Position numbers and translations under genes: made by a program
In this document: piece after piece, positions 24,365 through 33,801 of the stretch
Position numbering within the stretch: position 1 is the stretch's first letter
Layout of the letters: the number at the start of each line of letters is the position of its first letter
The notes under the pieces: generated by a model
The model's input: the letters and a program-made list of their open reading frames with translations, nothing else
Database searches by the model: none
What the model was told of the DNA's origin: nothing
Assembly: GCA_963675425.1 (NCBI GenBank)
Contig: OY776214.1
Location: 1,984,001-2,048,000, forward strand
DNA length: 64,000 bases
From: Sporobacter sp963675425
GTDB lineage: Bacteria; Bacillota; Clostridia; Oscillospirales; Oscillospiraceae
Direction: 5' to 3'

Positions 24365-25228
24365 GTGAAAAAAGCTTTGATCCTGATTATTTCTATGGCC
24401 TTATGTGTGACGATTGCCGCTTGCAGCAGCAATCGAGCGGTAACAACAGATGGAAAGAGTGAAAATCCGCCTCCTCCTGCCTCGGCAGTGGCTCCGGAAC
24501 CACCAGCAAACACAACGACAACCGCACCGGCGAACACGCCGGCAGTTAACACAGCAGGACCTGAACTCGCCGACAAGTCTGATGATATGTATAACGCTTA
24601 TGCCGACGCCCTTGAAAACCTGCTCCAAAACCATAAATTTCCCGACGGTACCGATGCGGACCCAGGAGTATACAGCGGCGACCAGAACAAATTCGCGCTT
24701 TGCGACGTGGATAACGACGGAAAAGAAGAACTTCTCATAATGTACTCCAACGTATGTATGGCCGGCATGGTCGGATGCGTGTTTGCTTATGACGCGCAGA
24801 CGAAAGAACTGCAAACGGAGCTGCGGGAATTTCCCGCTCTGACGTTTTATGATAACGGCGTCGTCAAAGCGGATTGGTCCCATAATCAGGGGCTTGCAGG
24901 GGACTCCCTTTTGCCCTACAGTCTGTATCAATATGCGCCCGAATCGGACAGCTACGTACTCGTCGGCATGGTGGACGCCTGGGATAAAAACCTCTCGGAA
25001 ACAGACGACGAGAATCATCCTTTTCCAAGGGATATAGATACGAGCGGGACAGGGATCGTCTACTATATTATGAAAGACGCAAAATATGACACGTCGCACC
25101 CGGTAGACGCATCCGTATACAATGAATGGATCGACACTTACATTGGGAATGCTTCGGAAATTCAAATCCGGTATGTGGGTTTGACGGATAAAAACATCTC
25201 GCAACTCAGAAACGGACTACAAGCATAA
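24365..25228 (+). CDS. Putative lipoprotein with Pro/Thr-rich linker
   Basis: The 287-residue protein has a lipoprotein signal (lipobox IAAC, C20), a Pro/Ala/Thr-rich linker over residues 35-65 and a globular domain. The latter contains FALCDVDNDGKEELLIMYSN, the calcium-loop-like VCDVDNDGKEEL motif seen in many clostridial surface lipoproteins of unknown role. The start is a GTG with AAGGAG upstream. It should be anchored on the outer face of the membrane. No operon partner is visible; a strong hairpin lies 105 bases downstream. Confidence 0.75.
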   Translation: MKKALILIISMALCVTIAACSSNRAVTTDGKSENPPPPASAVAPEPPANTTTTAPANTPAVNTAGPELADKSDDMYNAYADALENLLQNHKFPDGTDADPGVYSGDQNKFALCDVDNDGKEELLIMYSNVCMAGMVGCVFAYDAQTKELQTELREFPALTFYDNGVVKADWSHNQGLAGDSLLPYSLYQYAPESDSYVLVGMVDAWDKNLSETDDENHPFPRDIDTSGTGIVYYIMKDAKYDTSHPVDASVYNEWIDTYIGNASEIQIRYVGLTDKNISQLRNGLQA

Positions 25229-25333
25229 CGGGACGTCCCACTCGACTTCTTAACTGTTAGTTTTTTTAATATGTCAAACCTAAGAATACGGATTACATAC
25301 TTCGATAACAGACTGAAATACAAATTATTAAAC

Positions 25334-25372
25334 AAAGCCCCCTGCTGTTTGTACCACACAGCAGGGGGCTTT
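25334..25372. terminator. Strong hairpin terminator
   Basis: A perfect 15-bp stem (AAAGCCCCCTGCTGT and its complement) lies between the lipoprotein gene and the glycosyltransferase genes. Confidence 0.8.
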
Positions 25373-25457
25373 GTGCATGGAGGGTAATACGTGAAACGGA
25401 ACCACTTTAATCTGCTTGGAATATTATGAAATGGCACATTTAATAAGGAGCTTGAAT

Positions 25458-26606
25458 ATGGAAGAAAAACAAATCACCATCAGCCTGTGTATGATTGTCA
25501 GAAACGAAGAGAATACAATTGGACGCTGTCTGGATTGTGTTAAAGATATTTGTGATGAAATCGTTATTGTCGATACGGGTTCTACAGATAGCACCAAGGA
25601 GATCGTTGAAAAATATACACATCGAATCCTTGATTTTGACTGGATAGACGACTTTGCCGCTGCACGAAATTTCGCTTTCGATCAGGCTGAGATGGATTAT
25701 ATACTTTGGCTGGACGCGGATGATATTATTGCGCCCTCTGATCGCAAAAAGTTTATTAAACTGAAAAAGAACTTGGAGCCGTCCTACGATGCTGTGAGCA
25801 TGCCTTATCATGTTGCCTTCGATCAGTATGGAGCGGTATCGTTCAGTTACCGGCGAAATCGCCTGGTTAAGCGGGAAAAAAATTTCCGGTGGATTGGGGC
25901 GGTGCACGAGTATTTGGCAGTGTCGGGATCTGTCTTAAAATCAGACGTTGCTGTTACGCATAAGCGCATCCGAAACGAACATTCCGACCGCAACCTGAAG
26001 ATATATGAACAGCGCAGGAGCGCTGGCGAAGCATTTTCCCCGCGGGATCAGTATTACTACGCAAATGAATTATGCGATCACAAGATTTACAATCGGGCAA
26101 TTGAAGCCTATCAGGAATTTTTATCAACCGGGTTGGGGTGGGTTGAAGATAATATATATGCCTGCGGGAAATTGGCCGACTGCTTCGATGAGCTGGGAGA
26201 AAAACAAAAGCATTTAGAATATATTTACAAATCCTTTGATTACGCCCCTCCAAGGGCAGAATTTTGCTGTCGCCTGGGTTTTCATTTCTTGAATATACAG
26301 AAGTATGAACAGGCTATTTTCTGGTATAAGCTCGCGACTCAAATAGAAAAACCCGGTGACAGCTCAGGATTTATGAATGATGCTTGCTGGTCATGGCTGC
26401 CGCATTTACAGCTGTGCGTCTGTTATGACCGCTTAGGAAACCATGAGCTGGCGTATAAACATAATGAGATTGCCAGAAGGTATTCTCCGCGTAATAATCA
26501 GGTGTTGTACAACAAGAAATATCTGGAGGGCGTTTTAGGCCTGTCACCCGAAAGGACGGAAATTATTGATAATCAACCGCAGATTGCCGACCAGCATGAA
26601 AATTAA
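25458..26606 (+). CDS. Family 2 glycosyltransferase with C-terminal TPR-like module
   Basis: The 382-residue protein begins with a GT2 GT-A domain: ISLCMIVRNEENTIGRCLDCV, the VDTGSTDSTKEI nucleotide loop and the metal-binding LWLDADDII (DxD). From about residue 210 it continues in a helical TPR-like module (RAIEAYQEFL, HLEYIYKSF, QAIFWYKLATQ, ELAYKHNEIARRY). AAGGAG precedes the ATG at 25458. The next gene carries a closely similar C-terminal module. With the adjacent sugar-nucleotide and collagen-like genes it probably glycosylates a surface protein; the module may recognise the acceptor. Confidence 0.85.
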   Translation: MEEKQITISLCMIVRNEENTIGRCLDCVKDICDEIVIVDTGSTDSTKEIVEKYTHRILDFDWIDDFAAARNFAFDQAEMDYILWLDADDIIAPSDRKKFIKLKKNLEPSYDAVSMPYHVAFDQYGAVSFSYRRNRLVKREKNFRWIGAVHEYLAVSGSVLKSDVAVTHKRIRNEHSDRNLKIYEQRRSAGEAFSPRDQYYYANELCDHKIYNRAIEAYQEFLSTGLGWVEDNIYACGKLADCFDELGEKQKHLEYIYKSFDYAPPRAEFCCRLGFHFLNIQKYEQAIFWYKLATQIEKPGDSSGFMNDACWSWLPHLQLCVCYDRLGNHELAYKHNEIARRYSPRNNQVLYNKKYLEGVLGLSPERTEIIDNQPQIADQHEN

Positions 26607-26630
26607 TAACGTTTAACAGGTGGCTGAAAT

Positions 26631-27902
26631 ATGAACTGGTACTCGACCTATGGACTGTACGCACTGATCAGAGACTATGCCGGCTGCCCGCCGACATTGC
26701 CTTTATTAAGCCGGTTTGAGCACGGGTGGAATCCTTTGCCGAAGCCGAATGCTTACGACGCTATGACGAATATGCCTTTGATGCTGGTCTGGAGCCGAAG
26801 ACGCCTGCAGGAATGGCAGGCGGAAAGCAGTATTCCCGCGGCTATTGTCGGAGCGCCTTTTGTTCACTATCGAAAATCAAGAAAAATAGAGAAGGATGCG
26901 TCAGCCAAAGGTACGGTAGCCTTTCCCGCGCACTCCACCCGGCTGATAGACTCGGTATTTGATATTGATAGGTATTGCGATCAGCTCAATAGTCTTCCAA
27001 GTGAATATCAGCCGGTAACGATATGCCTGCACATTCACGATATGGAGCGAAAAAAAGACGAGATCTATAAAAAAAACGGGTTCAATGTCGTATCTGCCGG
27101 GCCGCTTTTGGTGCAGGGATTTGAATTTGTACAAAAGTTTTATGATATTCTCCGAAGCTTTAAATATGCAACGTCCAATCAGGTGGGCTCCTATTCGTTT
27201 TATGCCGTTGAAATGGGCATTCCTTTTTTTATCTACGGGGAGCAGGCCGCTTTAAAAAATACCGGAGAGCCGCTTATGCCCGCCGAATTCAAATATGAAG
27301 ACTATCCAATGGGTGTTTACGCTACGGCAATGTTTTCGGGCCCAACGCAGTGTATCAGCCAGGAGCAGGCAAAATTTGTGGAAGATGAGCTTGGCGTCCA
27401 TGACTGCCTTTCCAGTTCACAGCTCAGGCAGCTGCTGATAGAAAGCAATAAACGCGCGGTGGAAACGTATCAGGAATTTTTAACGTCGGAATCAGGCGGA
27501 TTGGAAGATAAAATAGCCACCTGCTCCAAACTGGTTGGCTATTATCAGGAAACCGGCGAAACGGACAAACAGCTTGAGTATATCTTAAAATCATTTGAGT
27601 ATGACACGCCAAGAGCTGAGTTTTGCTGTCATATGGGGGCGTACTTTTTGAGTCTTAAGCACTATGAAAAGGGTATCTTCTGGTACGAACTGGCAACGCA
27701 GCTGGATAGGCCCCCCGGCAGCAGGCTGATGTGGCTGCCGCATATACAGATGTGCCTGTGTTATGACCGGCTAGGCCAGCACGCACTGGCCTATGAGCAA
27801 AATGAAATTGCCAGGAAATATGATCCCGAAAACGCATCGATTTTATATAACAAGAGATATCTGGAGCGCGTGCTGGGAAAACAAAGCGAACCTGTCACTT
27901 AA
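26631..27902 (+). CDS. Putative glycosyltransferase (GT-B-like N-domain) with C-terminal TPR-like module
   Basis: The 423-residue protein has an N-terminal domain of about 270 residues that I cannot place with certainty. AFPAHSTRLIDSVFD, PVTICLHIHDMER and SNQVGSYSFYAVEMGIPFFIYG resemble the C-terminal half of GT-B or polysaccharide-export type enzymes. The C-terminal 150 residues closely match the TPR-like module of the preceding gene (AEFCC, IFWY.LATQ, WLPH.Q.C.CYDRLG, YNK.YLE.VLG). It starts 24 bases after that gene and overlaps the convergent legF gene by four bases. A joint role in glycan assembly on a surface protein is likely. Confidence 0.65.
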   Translation: MNWYSTYGLYALIRDYAGCPPTLPLLSRFEHGWNPLPKPNAYDAMTNMPLMLVWSRRRLQEWQAESSIPAAIVGAPFVHYRKSRKIEKDASAKGTVAFPAHSTRLIDSVFDIDRYCDQLNSLPSEYQPVTICLHIHDMERKKDEIYKKNGFNVVSAGPLLVQGFEFVQKFYDILRSFKYATSNQVGSYSFYAVEMGIPFFIYGEQAALKNTGEPLMPAEFKYEDYPMGVYATAMFSGPTQCISQEQAKFVEDELGVHDCLSSSQLRQLLIESNKRAVETYQEFLTSESGGLEDKIATCSKLVGYYQETGETDKQLEYILKSFEYDTPRAEFCCHMGAYFLSLKHYEKGIFWYELATQLDRPPGSRLMWLPHIQMCLCYDRLGQHALAYEQNEIARKYDPENASILYNKRYLERVLGKQSEPVT

Positions 27903-28630
27903 GCCGGGCCACCCGGCGCGCCCCGGCGCGTATCTTTAAGGGCAAGAAGATATTCTGTTAAATAAAAATCAAACAGGGTATCTATATCGACGGACCGATC
28001 CCTGGGCATAATATATGCAAAAGAGTTGCCATCGTAGATGTTCGCCGATCTCAAAAAAAAGGACGTGCTTACAGCGTAGATCGCCCCGTTAAGCCTATAA
28101 AAAGCGGGCAATTCCTGTCTGGATTCAGCCGTGATTTCCTCACGGATGAAGCCTTTGAGAGATTTGTTTTCCGGCAAGGTATTGCACCAAAGCGGAGAAT
28201 GATCCGTCTCACACACCGACACCACCGAATCGGCATTCGTATGTATCATTTGGTTCAGTGCCCCGAGTATATCTTCCGCCGTTCGAAGTGGTGATGTCGG
28301 CTGCAACACCACGAAGATATCGTAGTTTTTGCCTAAGGCCTGATACCGGATGAGCGCTTCTTTGACACAGTCCCAGGTTGAAGCAGAATCCAAAGCGAGC
28401 TCATCCGATCTTAAAAACGGAACATTTGCCCCGTATTGTATAGCAATATTGGCATATTCCTTTGAATCGGTTGAAAGAAACACTTCATCAATAATCCCCG
28501 CCTCCCGAGCCTGGATGATACTGTAGGCCATTAAGGGTTTTCCGTTAAGCAGGCGTATGTTTTTGTCAGGCAGCCCCTTGGAGCCGCTGCGCGCGGGGAT
28601 TATGGCGATTATCCGGCGATTATGGAGCAT
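27899..28630 (-). CDS. legF: CMP-legionaminic acid synthase-like cytidylyltransferase
   Basis: The protein of 243 residues is an acylneuraminate cytidylyltransferase: IIAIIPARSGSKGLPDKNI at the N-terminus, VFLSTDSKEYA, VLQPTSPLRTAEDI and RSVDIDTLFDF with the metal-binding aspartates. It activates a nonulosonic acid with CTP. AGGGG precedes the ATG at 28630; a GTG at 28636 is a weaker start. It is the last gene of the cluster that begins at 33701. The NeuB, NeuD and PtmE-type genes beside it point to legionaminic acid rather than neuraminic acid. Confidence 0.85.
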   Translation of the reverse strand: MLHNRRIIAIIPARSGSKGLPDKNIRLLNGKPLMAYSIIQAREAGIIDEVFLSTDSKEYANIAIQYGANVPFLRSDELALDSASTWDCVKEALIRYQALGKNYDIFVVLQPTSPLRTAEDILGALNQMIHTNADSVVSVCETDHSPLWCNTLPENKSLKGFIREEITAESRQELPAFYRLNGAIYAVSTSFFLRSANIYDGNSFAYIMPRDRSVDIDTLFDFYLTEYLLALKDTRRGAPGGPA

Positions 28631-28707
28631 TGTCACATCCCCTTACATCATAAAAGCTCTTTTTAAGGTTTATCTTTTCATGATCCAAATAATCTTGGAT
28701 GGATTTT

Positions 28708-29706
28708 TCATAAACTTATCAGTTCATCTTCGCTGAAGTCCCGCGATGCGCGCATTCCGAGCACCTCGAACCATCTCATAGGCGAAATCCCGCTGCCCGG
28801 GCGTTTGACAGTCAGATTCTCCTGTGTGAAAATCTCGCCTTTAGCGATATCTCGCCTGGCAACAATACTTTTTCTGACAACGTCTTTATTCGTGGTCTCG
28901 GATGCCGACGGCCGTTTTATGCCGTCCCCTAAAGCAGCTTCAATATTCCTGACAGCCGTCACCATGGCACCCAGCTCCCGCGGGTTAAGGCTTGCCCTGT
29001 GATCCGGGCCGTCCAGGCTTTTATCAAGCGTAAAATGCTTTTCAATTACTGTAGCTCCCAACGCCACCGCCGCAACGGGTGCTTCAATCCCCAAGGTGTG
29101 GTCCGAATATCCGACCGCCAGTCCAAATCGCGCTTTCAACGTGAGCATAGCCTTGAGGTTGGCATCCTCAAAAGGTGTGGGATACTGTGTATTGCAATGC
29201 AGCACCGTTATCATTCCCGCGCCATGATCGCGGAGCGCCTCAATGGCTGACGCCACCTCGTCCATATCACTTATGCCCGTTGAAAGGATTACCGGCTTTC
29301 CGGTGCCGGCGATTTTTATCAGGTACGGCAGGTTGGTTATTTCGCCGGAGGGCACCTTATATAAAGGCACATCGAGGCTTTCCAAAAAATCTATGCTGTC
29401 AAAGTCAAATGCTGTTGAGAGAAACAATATCCCTTTACCCATGCAATACGCATGAAGATCCTTAAAATCACCGTAGGACAACTCCATCTTCTCAAGCATT
29501 TCCAGCTGGCTTTCTTGGGTTTTGGCCGCCAGCTTTTGATAGTCTGCTTTCATCGCAGCTTTTGAAACCAGATCTTTGGCTTTGAAAGTTTGGAATTTGA
29601 CAGCATCCGCCCCGGCGCTTTTTGCGGCGTCAACCAGCTTTTTGGCCAGTTTCATATCGCCGTTATGGTTAACGCCGGCTTCGGCTATTATAAAGACATC
29701 ACTCAT
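28708..29706 (-). CDS. legI: N,N'-diacetyllegionaminic acid synthase-like (NeuB family)
   Basis: The 332-residue protein has the NeuB TIM-barrel (FIIAEAGVNHNGDMKLAKKLVDAAKSAGADAVKFQTF, VPSGEITNLPYL, GYSDHT, IEKHFTLDK) and a C-terminal SAF/antifreeze-like domain (KSIVARRDIAKGEI). It condenses a 6-deoxy-hexosamine derivative with phosphoenolpyruvate. The ATG at 29706 is chosen because GAGGAG lies eight bases before it; the frame runs further upstream inside the previous gene. It overlaps that gene by eight bases. Confidence 0.88.
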   Translation of the reverse strand: MSDVFIIAEAGVNHNGDMKLAKKLVDAAKSAGADAVKFQTFKAKDLVSKAAMKADYQKLAAKTQESQLEMLEKMELSYGDFKDLHAYCMGKGILFLSTAFDFDSIDFLESLDVPLYKVPSGEITNLPYLIKIAGTGKPVILSTGISDMDEVASAIEALRDHGAGMITVLHCNTQYPTPFEDANLKAMLTLKARFGLAVGYSDHTLGIEAPVAAVALGATVIEKHFTLDKSLDGPDHRASLNPRELGAMVTAVRNIEAALGDGIKRPSASETTNKDVVRKSIVARRDIAKGEIFTQENLTVKRPGSGISPMRWFEVLGMRASRDFSEDELISL

Positions 29707-30340
29707 ATTTTGCTCCTCGACATGGATTGCCATAGGCTGTAACATGATCCCCAACATCCCGGACGACAACACTTCCGGCTCCTATGATGCTGTTTTCTCC
29801 GATCGTCACCCCCTGAATAATTGTCGCATTTGTGCCAACATGTGTCCTGGCACCGATTTGGACGTCACCGCATATAACGGCCCCCGGCCCTATATGTGTA
29901 AATTCCCCGATACGGCAGCCGTGCTCAATAATCGCGCCGGTATTGATGATCGCCATATCTCTTACGGTGCTGCCGGCGTTGACAACCGCATTTTTCCCGA
30001 CATAGGTTCCCAAGCTAAAAAACACGCCGCTTCCGATATTGGCAGATCGATCGATTATCGCAGGCAAAATAAATCCTGTATTCTTAAGTAAGTAGTATAT
30101 TTTTTCTCTTGAAGAAGTGTCTTTGATACTTCCGACTGCGACAAAAGCATATTTGACCCCGTTTTCATATACCGCCTTTAATACGGAATCGTTCCCCAGA
30201 ATCTCACAGCCTGATACGCGCTCTCCCGCGGCATAATCCGTATCAGTAATTCCGATGATCTCATAGTCTTGCTTTGAGCGGATGCTGTCTATGACACTCA
30301 GCGCGTGTCCACCTGCGCCCGCAAGAACTATTTTCTCCAC
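29699..30340 (-). CDS. legH: Sugar O/N-acetyltransferase, NeuD/PglD family
   Basis: The 213-residue protein has a PglD-type N-terminal nucleotide-like fold (KIVLAGAGGHALSVIDSI) and a left-handed beta-helix of hexapeptide repeats (ARTHVGTNATIIQGVTIGENSIIGAGSVVVRDV). It would acetylate the amino sugar intermediate of the nonulosonic acid pathway. It lies between ptmE-like and legI genes and overlaps legI. The legH assignment is by position and family. Confidence 0.8.
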   Translation of the reverse strand: MEKIVLAGAGGHALSVIDSIRSKQDYEIIGITDTDYAAGERVSGCEILGNDSVLKAVYENGVKYAFVAVGSIKDTSSREKIYYLLKNTGFILPAIIDRSANIGSGVFFSLGTYVGKNAVVNAGSTVRDMAIINTGAIIEHGCRIGEFTHIGPGAVICGDVQIGARTHVGTNATIIQGVTIGENSIIGAGSVVVRDVGDHVTAYGNPCRGAKYE

Positions 30341-30344
30341 GTGC

Positions 30345-31385
30345 TTACACCTCCAATTCCCGCCTCATTCTCTCCAGCTCTTCAAGCTGCCCCATGTCGA
30401 GCCAGCACTGTTCGCCGACTGGATAAACGCCGACCTTCTCTCCCAGACTTATTTGCCGCTGGATGATATCGGTAAACCCCATGGGTTTATCCTTTTCCAG
30501 ACTGTTAATAACGTCTGCTTCCACAACATAAAAGCCGGTATTTGTTAAAAATGAATACTCGGGCTTTTCAATCATAGAAGCGATTTCGCCGTTGCCGGTC
30601 ATATCGATGACGCCATAGGGAATGGTGAGATGTTTCATGGCTGCGATGATTGTGATCTTATTATTGTTCTGCTTATGAAAATCATATATTTCCTTATAAT
30701 TGGCTTTAATAAGCACATCGCAGTTTGTCAGGAAGAAGGTGGTATTCAGTATCCCTTTTAGCAAGCTGAGCCCGCCGCCGGTTCCAAGCGGTGTTTCTTC
30801 GTTATGAAAATCTATCTTATACTCCTTATCAGCTTCACTGAAATAGGCCTTGATCATATTCTTTTTATAATTAACAATAAAATGAAACTCGGTGCAGCTG
30901 TACTCCAGAAAATGATTGATGATATGCTCGGCGATCGGTATTTCGCCAATGGGGATGAGAGGCTTGGGCAGTATTTTAGTGTAGGGATGGAGCCTTGTCC
31001 CCAACCCGCCGGCCATGACGACGACAGGGGCGCTTACTGAGCGTTTACGCCCGATATCATGAGCCGTTAAAAAAACAATGGATTGTATTTCGAGTGCATC
31101 ATTAACAACCGGTAAAGATAAGATTGACCATTTTATCATCAGTTCTTTCGCTTTATCTTTGTCCTGTTCAAATATGAATTTCGGACTGTAATTGGCCATT
31201 TCTTTTATTTTATCCGCTATCTTGCCACCGCTCAGCAGATGCCGTCTGATATCTCCGTCCGTAACAATTGCCTTTAATATACTGTTTTCAGCCACCATTA
31301 GTATTTGATTGTGGGTTGCATCTATCTGTCGCATGGCCTCCATAACGCTTTGTTCTTCAGTTATAAATAAATCTTCGATATTCAA
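30345..31385 (-). CDS. ptmE: Nucleotidyltransferase with N-terminal CBS domains (PtmE-like)
   Basis: About 346 residues. Two CBS motifs (about residues 5-115, with VTDGDIRRHLLSG) precede a sugar-phosphate nucleotidyltransferase (VVMAGGLGTRLHPYTKILPKPLIPIG). This fusion is typical of PtmE, the guanylyltransferase that makes GDP-GlcNAc for legionaminic acid in Campylobacter. The start is taken as TTG at 31385 with GGGGTGAGG upstream (LNIEDLFITEEQSV); the frame continues to 31454 without a better site. It lies four bases before legH. Confidence 0.82.
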   Translation of the reverse strand: MNIEDLFITEEQSVMEAMRQIDATHNQILMVAENSILKAIVTDGDIRRHLLSGGKIADKIKEMANYSPKFIFEQDKDKAKELMIKWSILSLPVVNDALEIQSIVFLTAHDIGRKRSVSAPVVVMAGGLGTRLHPYTKILPKPLIPIGEIPIAEHIINHFLEYSCTEFHFIVNYKKNMIKAYFSEADKEYKIDFHNEETPLGTGGGLSLLKGILNTTFFLTNCDVLIKANYKEIYDFHKQNNNKITIIAAMKHLTIPYGVIDMTGNGEIASMIEKPEYSFLTNTGFYVVEADVINSLEKDKPMGFTDIIQRQISLGEKVGVYPVGEQCWLDMGQLEELERMRRELEV

Positions 31386-31534
31386 TTCCTCACCCCTTTT
31401 ATTATATGAGCACCATAATAAAAGTGCGCCGAATGAAGCATAGCGAACCGACACAAGTCACTCTGAGCATGTGCTTTTCGCTATGCTTGAGGAGAATACC
31501 GGGACAAGAGCATCACTGAGATTAGCTCTGGAAG

Positions 31535-32701
31535 CTACGACATCATGCTGATCGTTCTTATAACCGTATGCACATCATCGGCCGACAGATTACTGCTGCA
31601 GGGAAGATTGACAATACGCTTATGATTCTCAGGCGCCTTTTCGATCCTATACGCCTGGTTATTTTGATAGGGTTTTTGTTGGTGGATGAGCCCCCAGACC
31701 GGGCGGGACTGGATATTGTTGTCAGACAGATATCTGATCAATTTTTTTCGTGAAAATTTGTCTAAATCCGTTATATAAAGGGAATAAAACCAGCAGTTCG
31801 GGCGGATATCATCCCGAAAATCCAGCAGCTTCAGGCCTTTTAGCTCGTCGTTTATACAGCTTTTGTACAGCATATAGTTATCTGTCTTCACCGAAATAAA
31901 AGATTCAAGCTGCTCCAGCTGCGCAACGCCTAATGCGGCCTGGAGGTTCGTCATTCTGTAATTGTATCCCACCTCGTTATGGATAAAATCAGCGGCATCG
32001 TCCTTTGCCTGCGTCGCCAGATATCTGGCTTTTTTCACCAGCCCCTCGTCGTGAGAGACGAGCATACCGCCGCCGCCGGTTGTGATGATTTTATTGCCGT
32101 TAAACGAATACACGCCGATATCGGCAATTGTCCCGGCATAGCTGCCGTTATACCGGCCGGAAAGGTAACGGGTTCCCAGCGCTTCGGTTGCATCCTCGAT
32201 GACTTTGAGGTTATATTTTTCGGCGATGTCCATAATTGCCGCCATATCCGCCATGTTGCCGAAGACATGGACCACCACGACTGCTTTTACAAGCCTTCCA
32301 GTAGACTTATTGAGGAGTTTGTTATCAATAAGATCGCACTGCGTCCGGCAAAATTCCTCGAGCTTACCGGCATCCATACATAAAGAATCATCGCAATCCA
32401 TAAAAACGGGATGAGCCTGCACATATCGCACAGGATTAACAGCGGCTATAAACGTCAGCGTGGGCACGATCACCTCGTGGTCCTTTTCCACACCCGCCAT
32501 AATGAGGGCCAGATGTAAGCCGGCCGTTCCGCTCTGACATGCAGCTGCCGATTCCACATTTAAATAACCGGCCATTTCCGATTCGAATCTGGCTATATAG
32601 GCGCCTGTGGTGGAAACCCATTCCTTTTCAAGGGCGTCGGCTACATACTTCAGTTCGTTGCCCTTCAGGTTTGGAACCGATAACGGTATGAATTTATTCA
32701 A
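31535..32701 (-). CDS. legC: DegT/DnrJ/EryC1/StrS sugar aminotransferase (LegC-like)
   Basis: The 388-residue protein has the sugar-aminotransferase pattern: FIPLSVPNLKGNELKYVADALEKEWVSTTGAYI, CQSGTAGLHLAL, VIEDATEALGT and the PLP lysine in YSFNGNKIITTGGGGM. It transaminates the 4-keto sugar made by the neighbouring dehydratase. It starts 19 bases after legB and is in the same operon. Confidence 0.88.
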   Translation of the reverse strand: MNKFIPLSVPNLKGNELKYVADALEKEWVSTTGAYIARFESEMAGYLNVESAAACQSGTAGLHLALIMAGVEKDHEVIVPTLTFIAAVNPVRYVQAHPVFMDCDDSLCMDAGKLEEFCRTQCDLIDNKLLNKSTGRLVKAVVVVHVFGNMADMAAIMDIAEKYNLKVIEDATEALGTRYLSGRYNGSYAGTIADIGVYSFNGNKIITTGGGGMLVSHDEGLVKKARYLATQAKDDAADFIHNEVGYNYRMTNLQAALGVAQLEQLESFISVKTDNYMLYKSCINDELKGLKLLDFRDDIRPNCWFYSLYITDLDKFSRKKLIRYLSDNNIQSRPVWGLIHQQKPYQNNQAYRIEKAPENHKRIVNLPCSSNLSADDVHTVIRTISMMS

Positions 32702-32720
32702 AAGATCACGTCCAATCGTT

Positions 32721-33701
32721 TCACAGGTTATAAATATCCGCTTTGTATCTGTCTAAATTTTTTTCGAGAAAGTTTATGGTTTCCTTCAGGCCTTCTTTCA
32801 AGCTGTACGTCGGCTCCCACGCGGTAAGCTCTTTGATTAATTTATTCGAGCCCAGCAACCTGTTTACCTCGCTTTTTTCCGGGCGAAGTCTTTGCTCGTC
32901 GCATATTATCCGGGCATCGGGATTAATCTGATCAATCAGCTCCTGCGCAAGCCGGCCAATTGAAATCTCCTGCTGGGACGCTATATTAATTTCCTTTCCT
33001 ATGGTTTTATCCGACCCGGCAATGTCGATAAATCCCCGGACGGTATCTTTCACATAATTAAAGTCCCTGGTCGGAGTTAGTGAACCGAGCTTTATCTCCG
33101 TCATCCCCGATAAAAGCTGGGTAATCACCGTCGGTATTACCGCTCTGGCCGATTGGCGCGGCCCGTAGGTGTTGAAAGGACGCACGATCGTCACAGGCGT
33201 TTTAAAGCTGCGATAAAAGCTCTCAGCCAGTTTGTCGGCTCCTATTTTTGTTGCCGAATAAGGAGACTGTCCCTGTAAAGGATGCTTTTCATCAATGGGT
33301 ACATACTGAGCGGTGCCATAAACCTCCGACGTAGAGGTTACAAGGAGTCTTTGTGTTCCAAGATCTCTCGCCGCCTGCAGCACATTCAGCGTGCCCTTAA
33401 TATTGGTATCGACGTAGGAATCCGGCGAATGATAGCTGAACGGTATGGCGACCAGGGCCGCCAGATGGAAAACCTCATCCGCCCCGTTCATGGCGGTCCG
33501 GACGCCGTTGGGGTCACGGATGTCCCCCGCGAATACTTCTATTTCATCCAGAAGCTCTTTTGGGAACGTGTCAAGCCATCCCCAGCTGCCGAATGAGTTA
33601 TAATAAACGAAGGCTTTGACTTTTCTACCTTCCTTAACAAGTTCTTCTACTAGATGGCTCCCGATAAATCCATCGGCGCCGGTAACAAGCGTTTTTTTCA
33701 T
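32721..33701 (-). CDS. legB: NAD-dependent sugar dehydratase (LegB-like)
   Basis: The 326-residue protein is an extended SDR enzyme with TGADGFIGSHLVEEL at the N-terminus, STSEVYGTAQY and YSATKIGADKLAE (YxxxK catalytic pair), and RPFNTYGPRQS. In LegB it performs 4,6-dehydration of GDP-N-acetylglucosamine, the first committed step. It is the first gene of the minus-strand six-gene cluster, with GGAGGGAAG before the ATG, and lies just downstream of the collagen-like gene. Confidence 0.88.
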   Translation of the reverse strand: MKKTLVTGADGFIGSHLVEELVKEGRKVKAFVYYNSFGSWGWLDTFPKELLDEIEVFAGDIRDPNGVRTAMNGADEVFHLAALVAIPFSYHSPDSYVDTNIKGTLNVLQAARDLGTQRLLVTSTSEVYGTAQYVPIDEKHPLQGQSPYSATKIGADKLAESFYRSFKTPVTIVRPFNTYGPRQSARAVIPTVITQLLSGMTEIKLGSLTPTRDFNYVKDTVRGFIDIAGSDKTIGKEINIASQQEISIGRLAQELIDQINPDARIICDEQRLRPEKSEVNRLLGSNKLIKELTAWEPTYSLKEGLKETINFLEKNLDRYKADIYNL

Positions 33702-33740
33702 AACTTCCCTCCAGGTATTATCAAAAAATAAGTTCTAAAA

Positions 33741-33769
33741 GGGATGCCTGCCTTGCGGTAGGCATCCCT
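33741..33769 (-). terminator. Terminator of the long collagen-like gene
   Basis: A 12-bp stem (GGGATGCCTGCC with one G-T pair) lies downstream of the gene on the minus strand and is followed by TTTTAG. Confidence 0.8.
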
Positions 33770-33801
33770 CAAGATTTCTGTTACTATATTGAATTCGTTT
33801 A

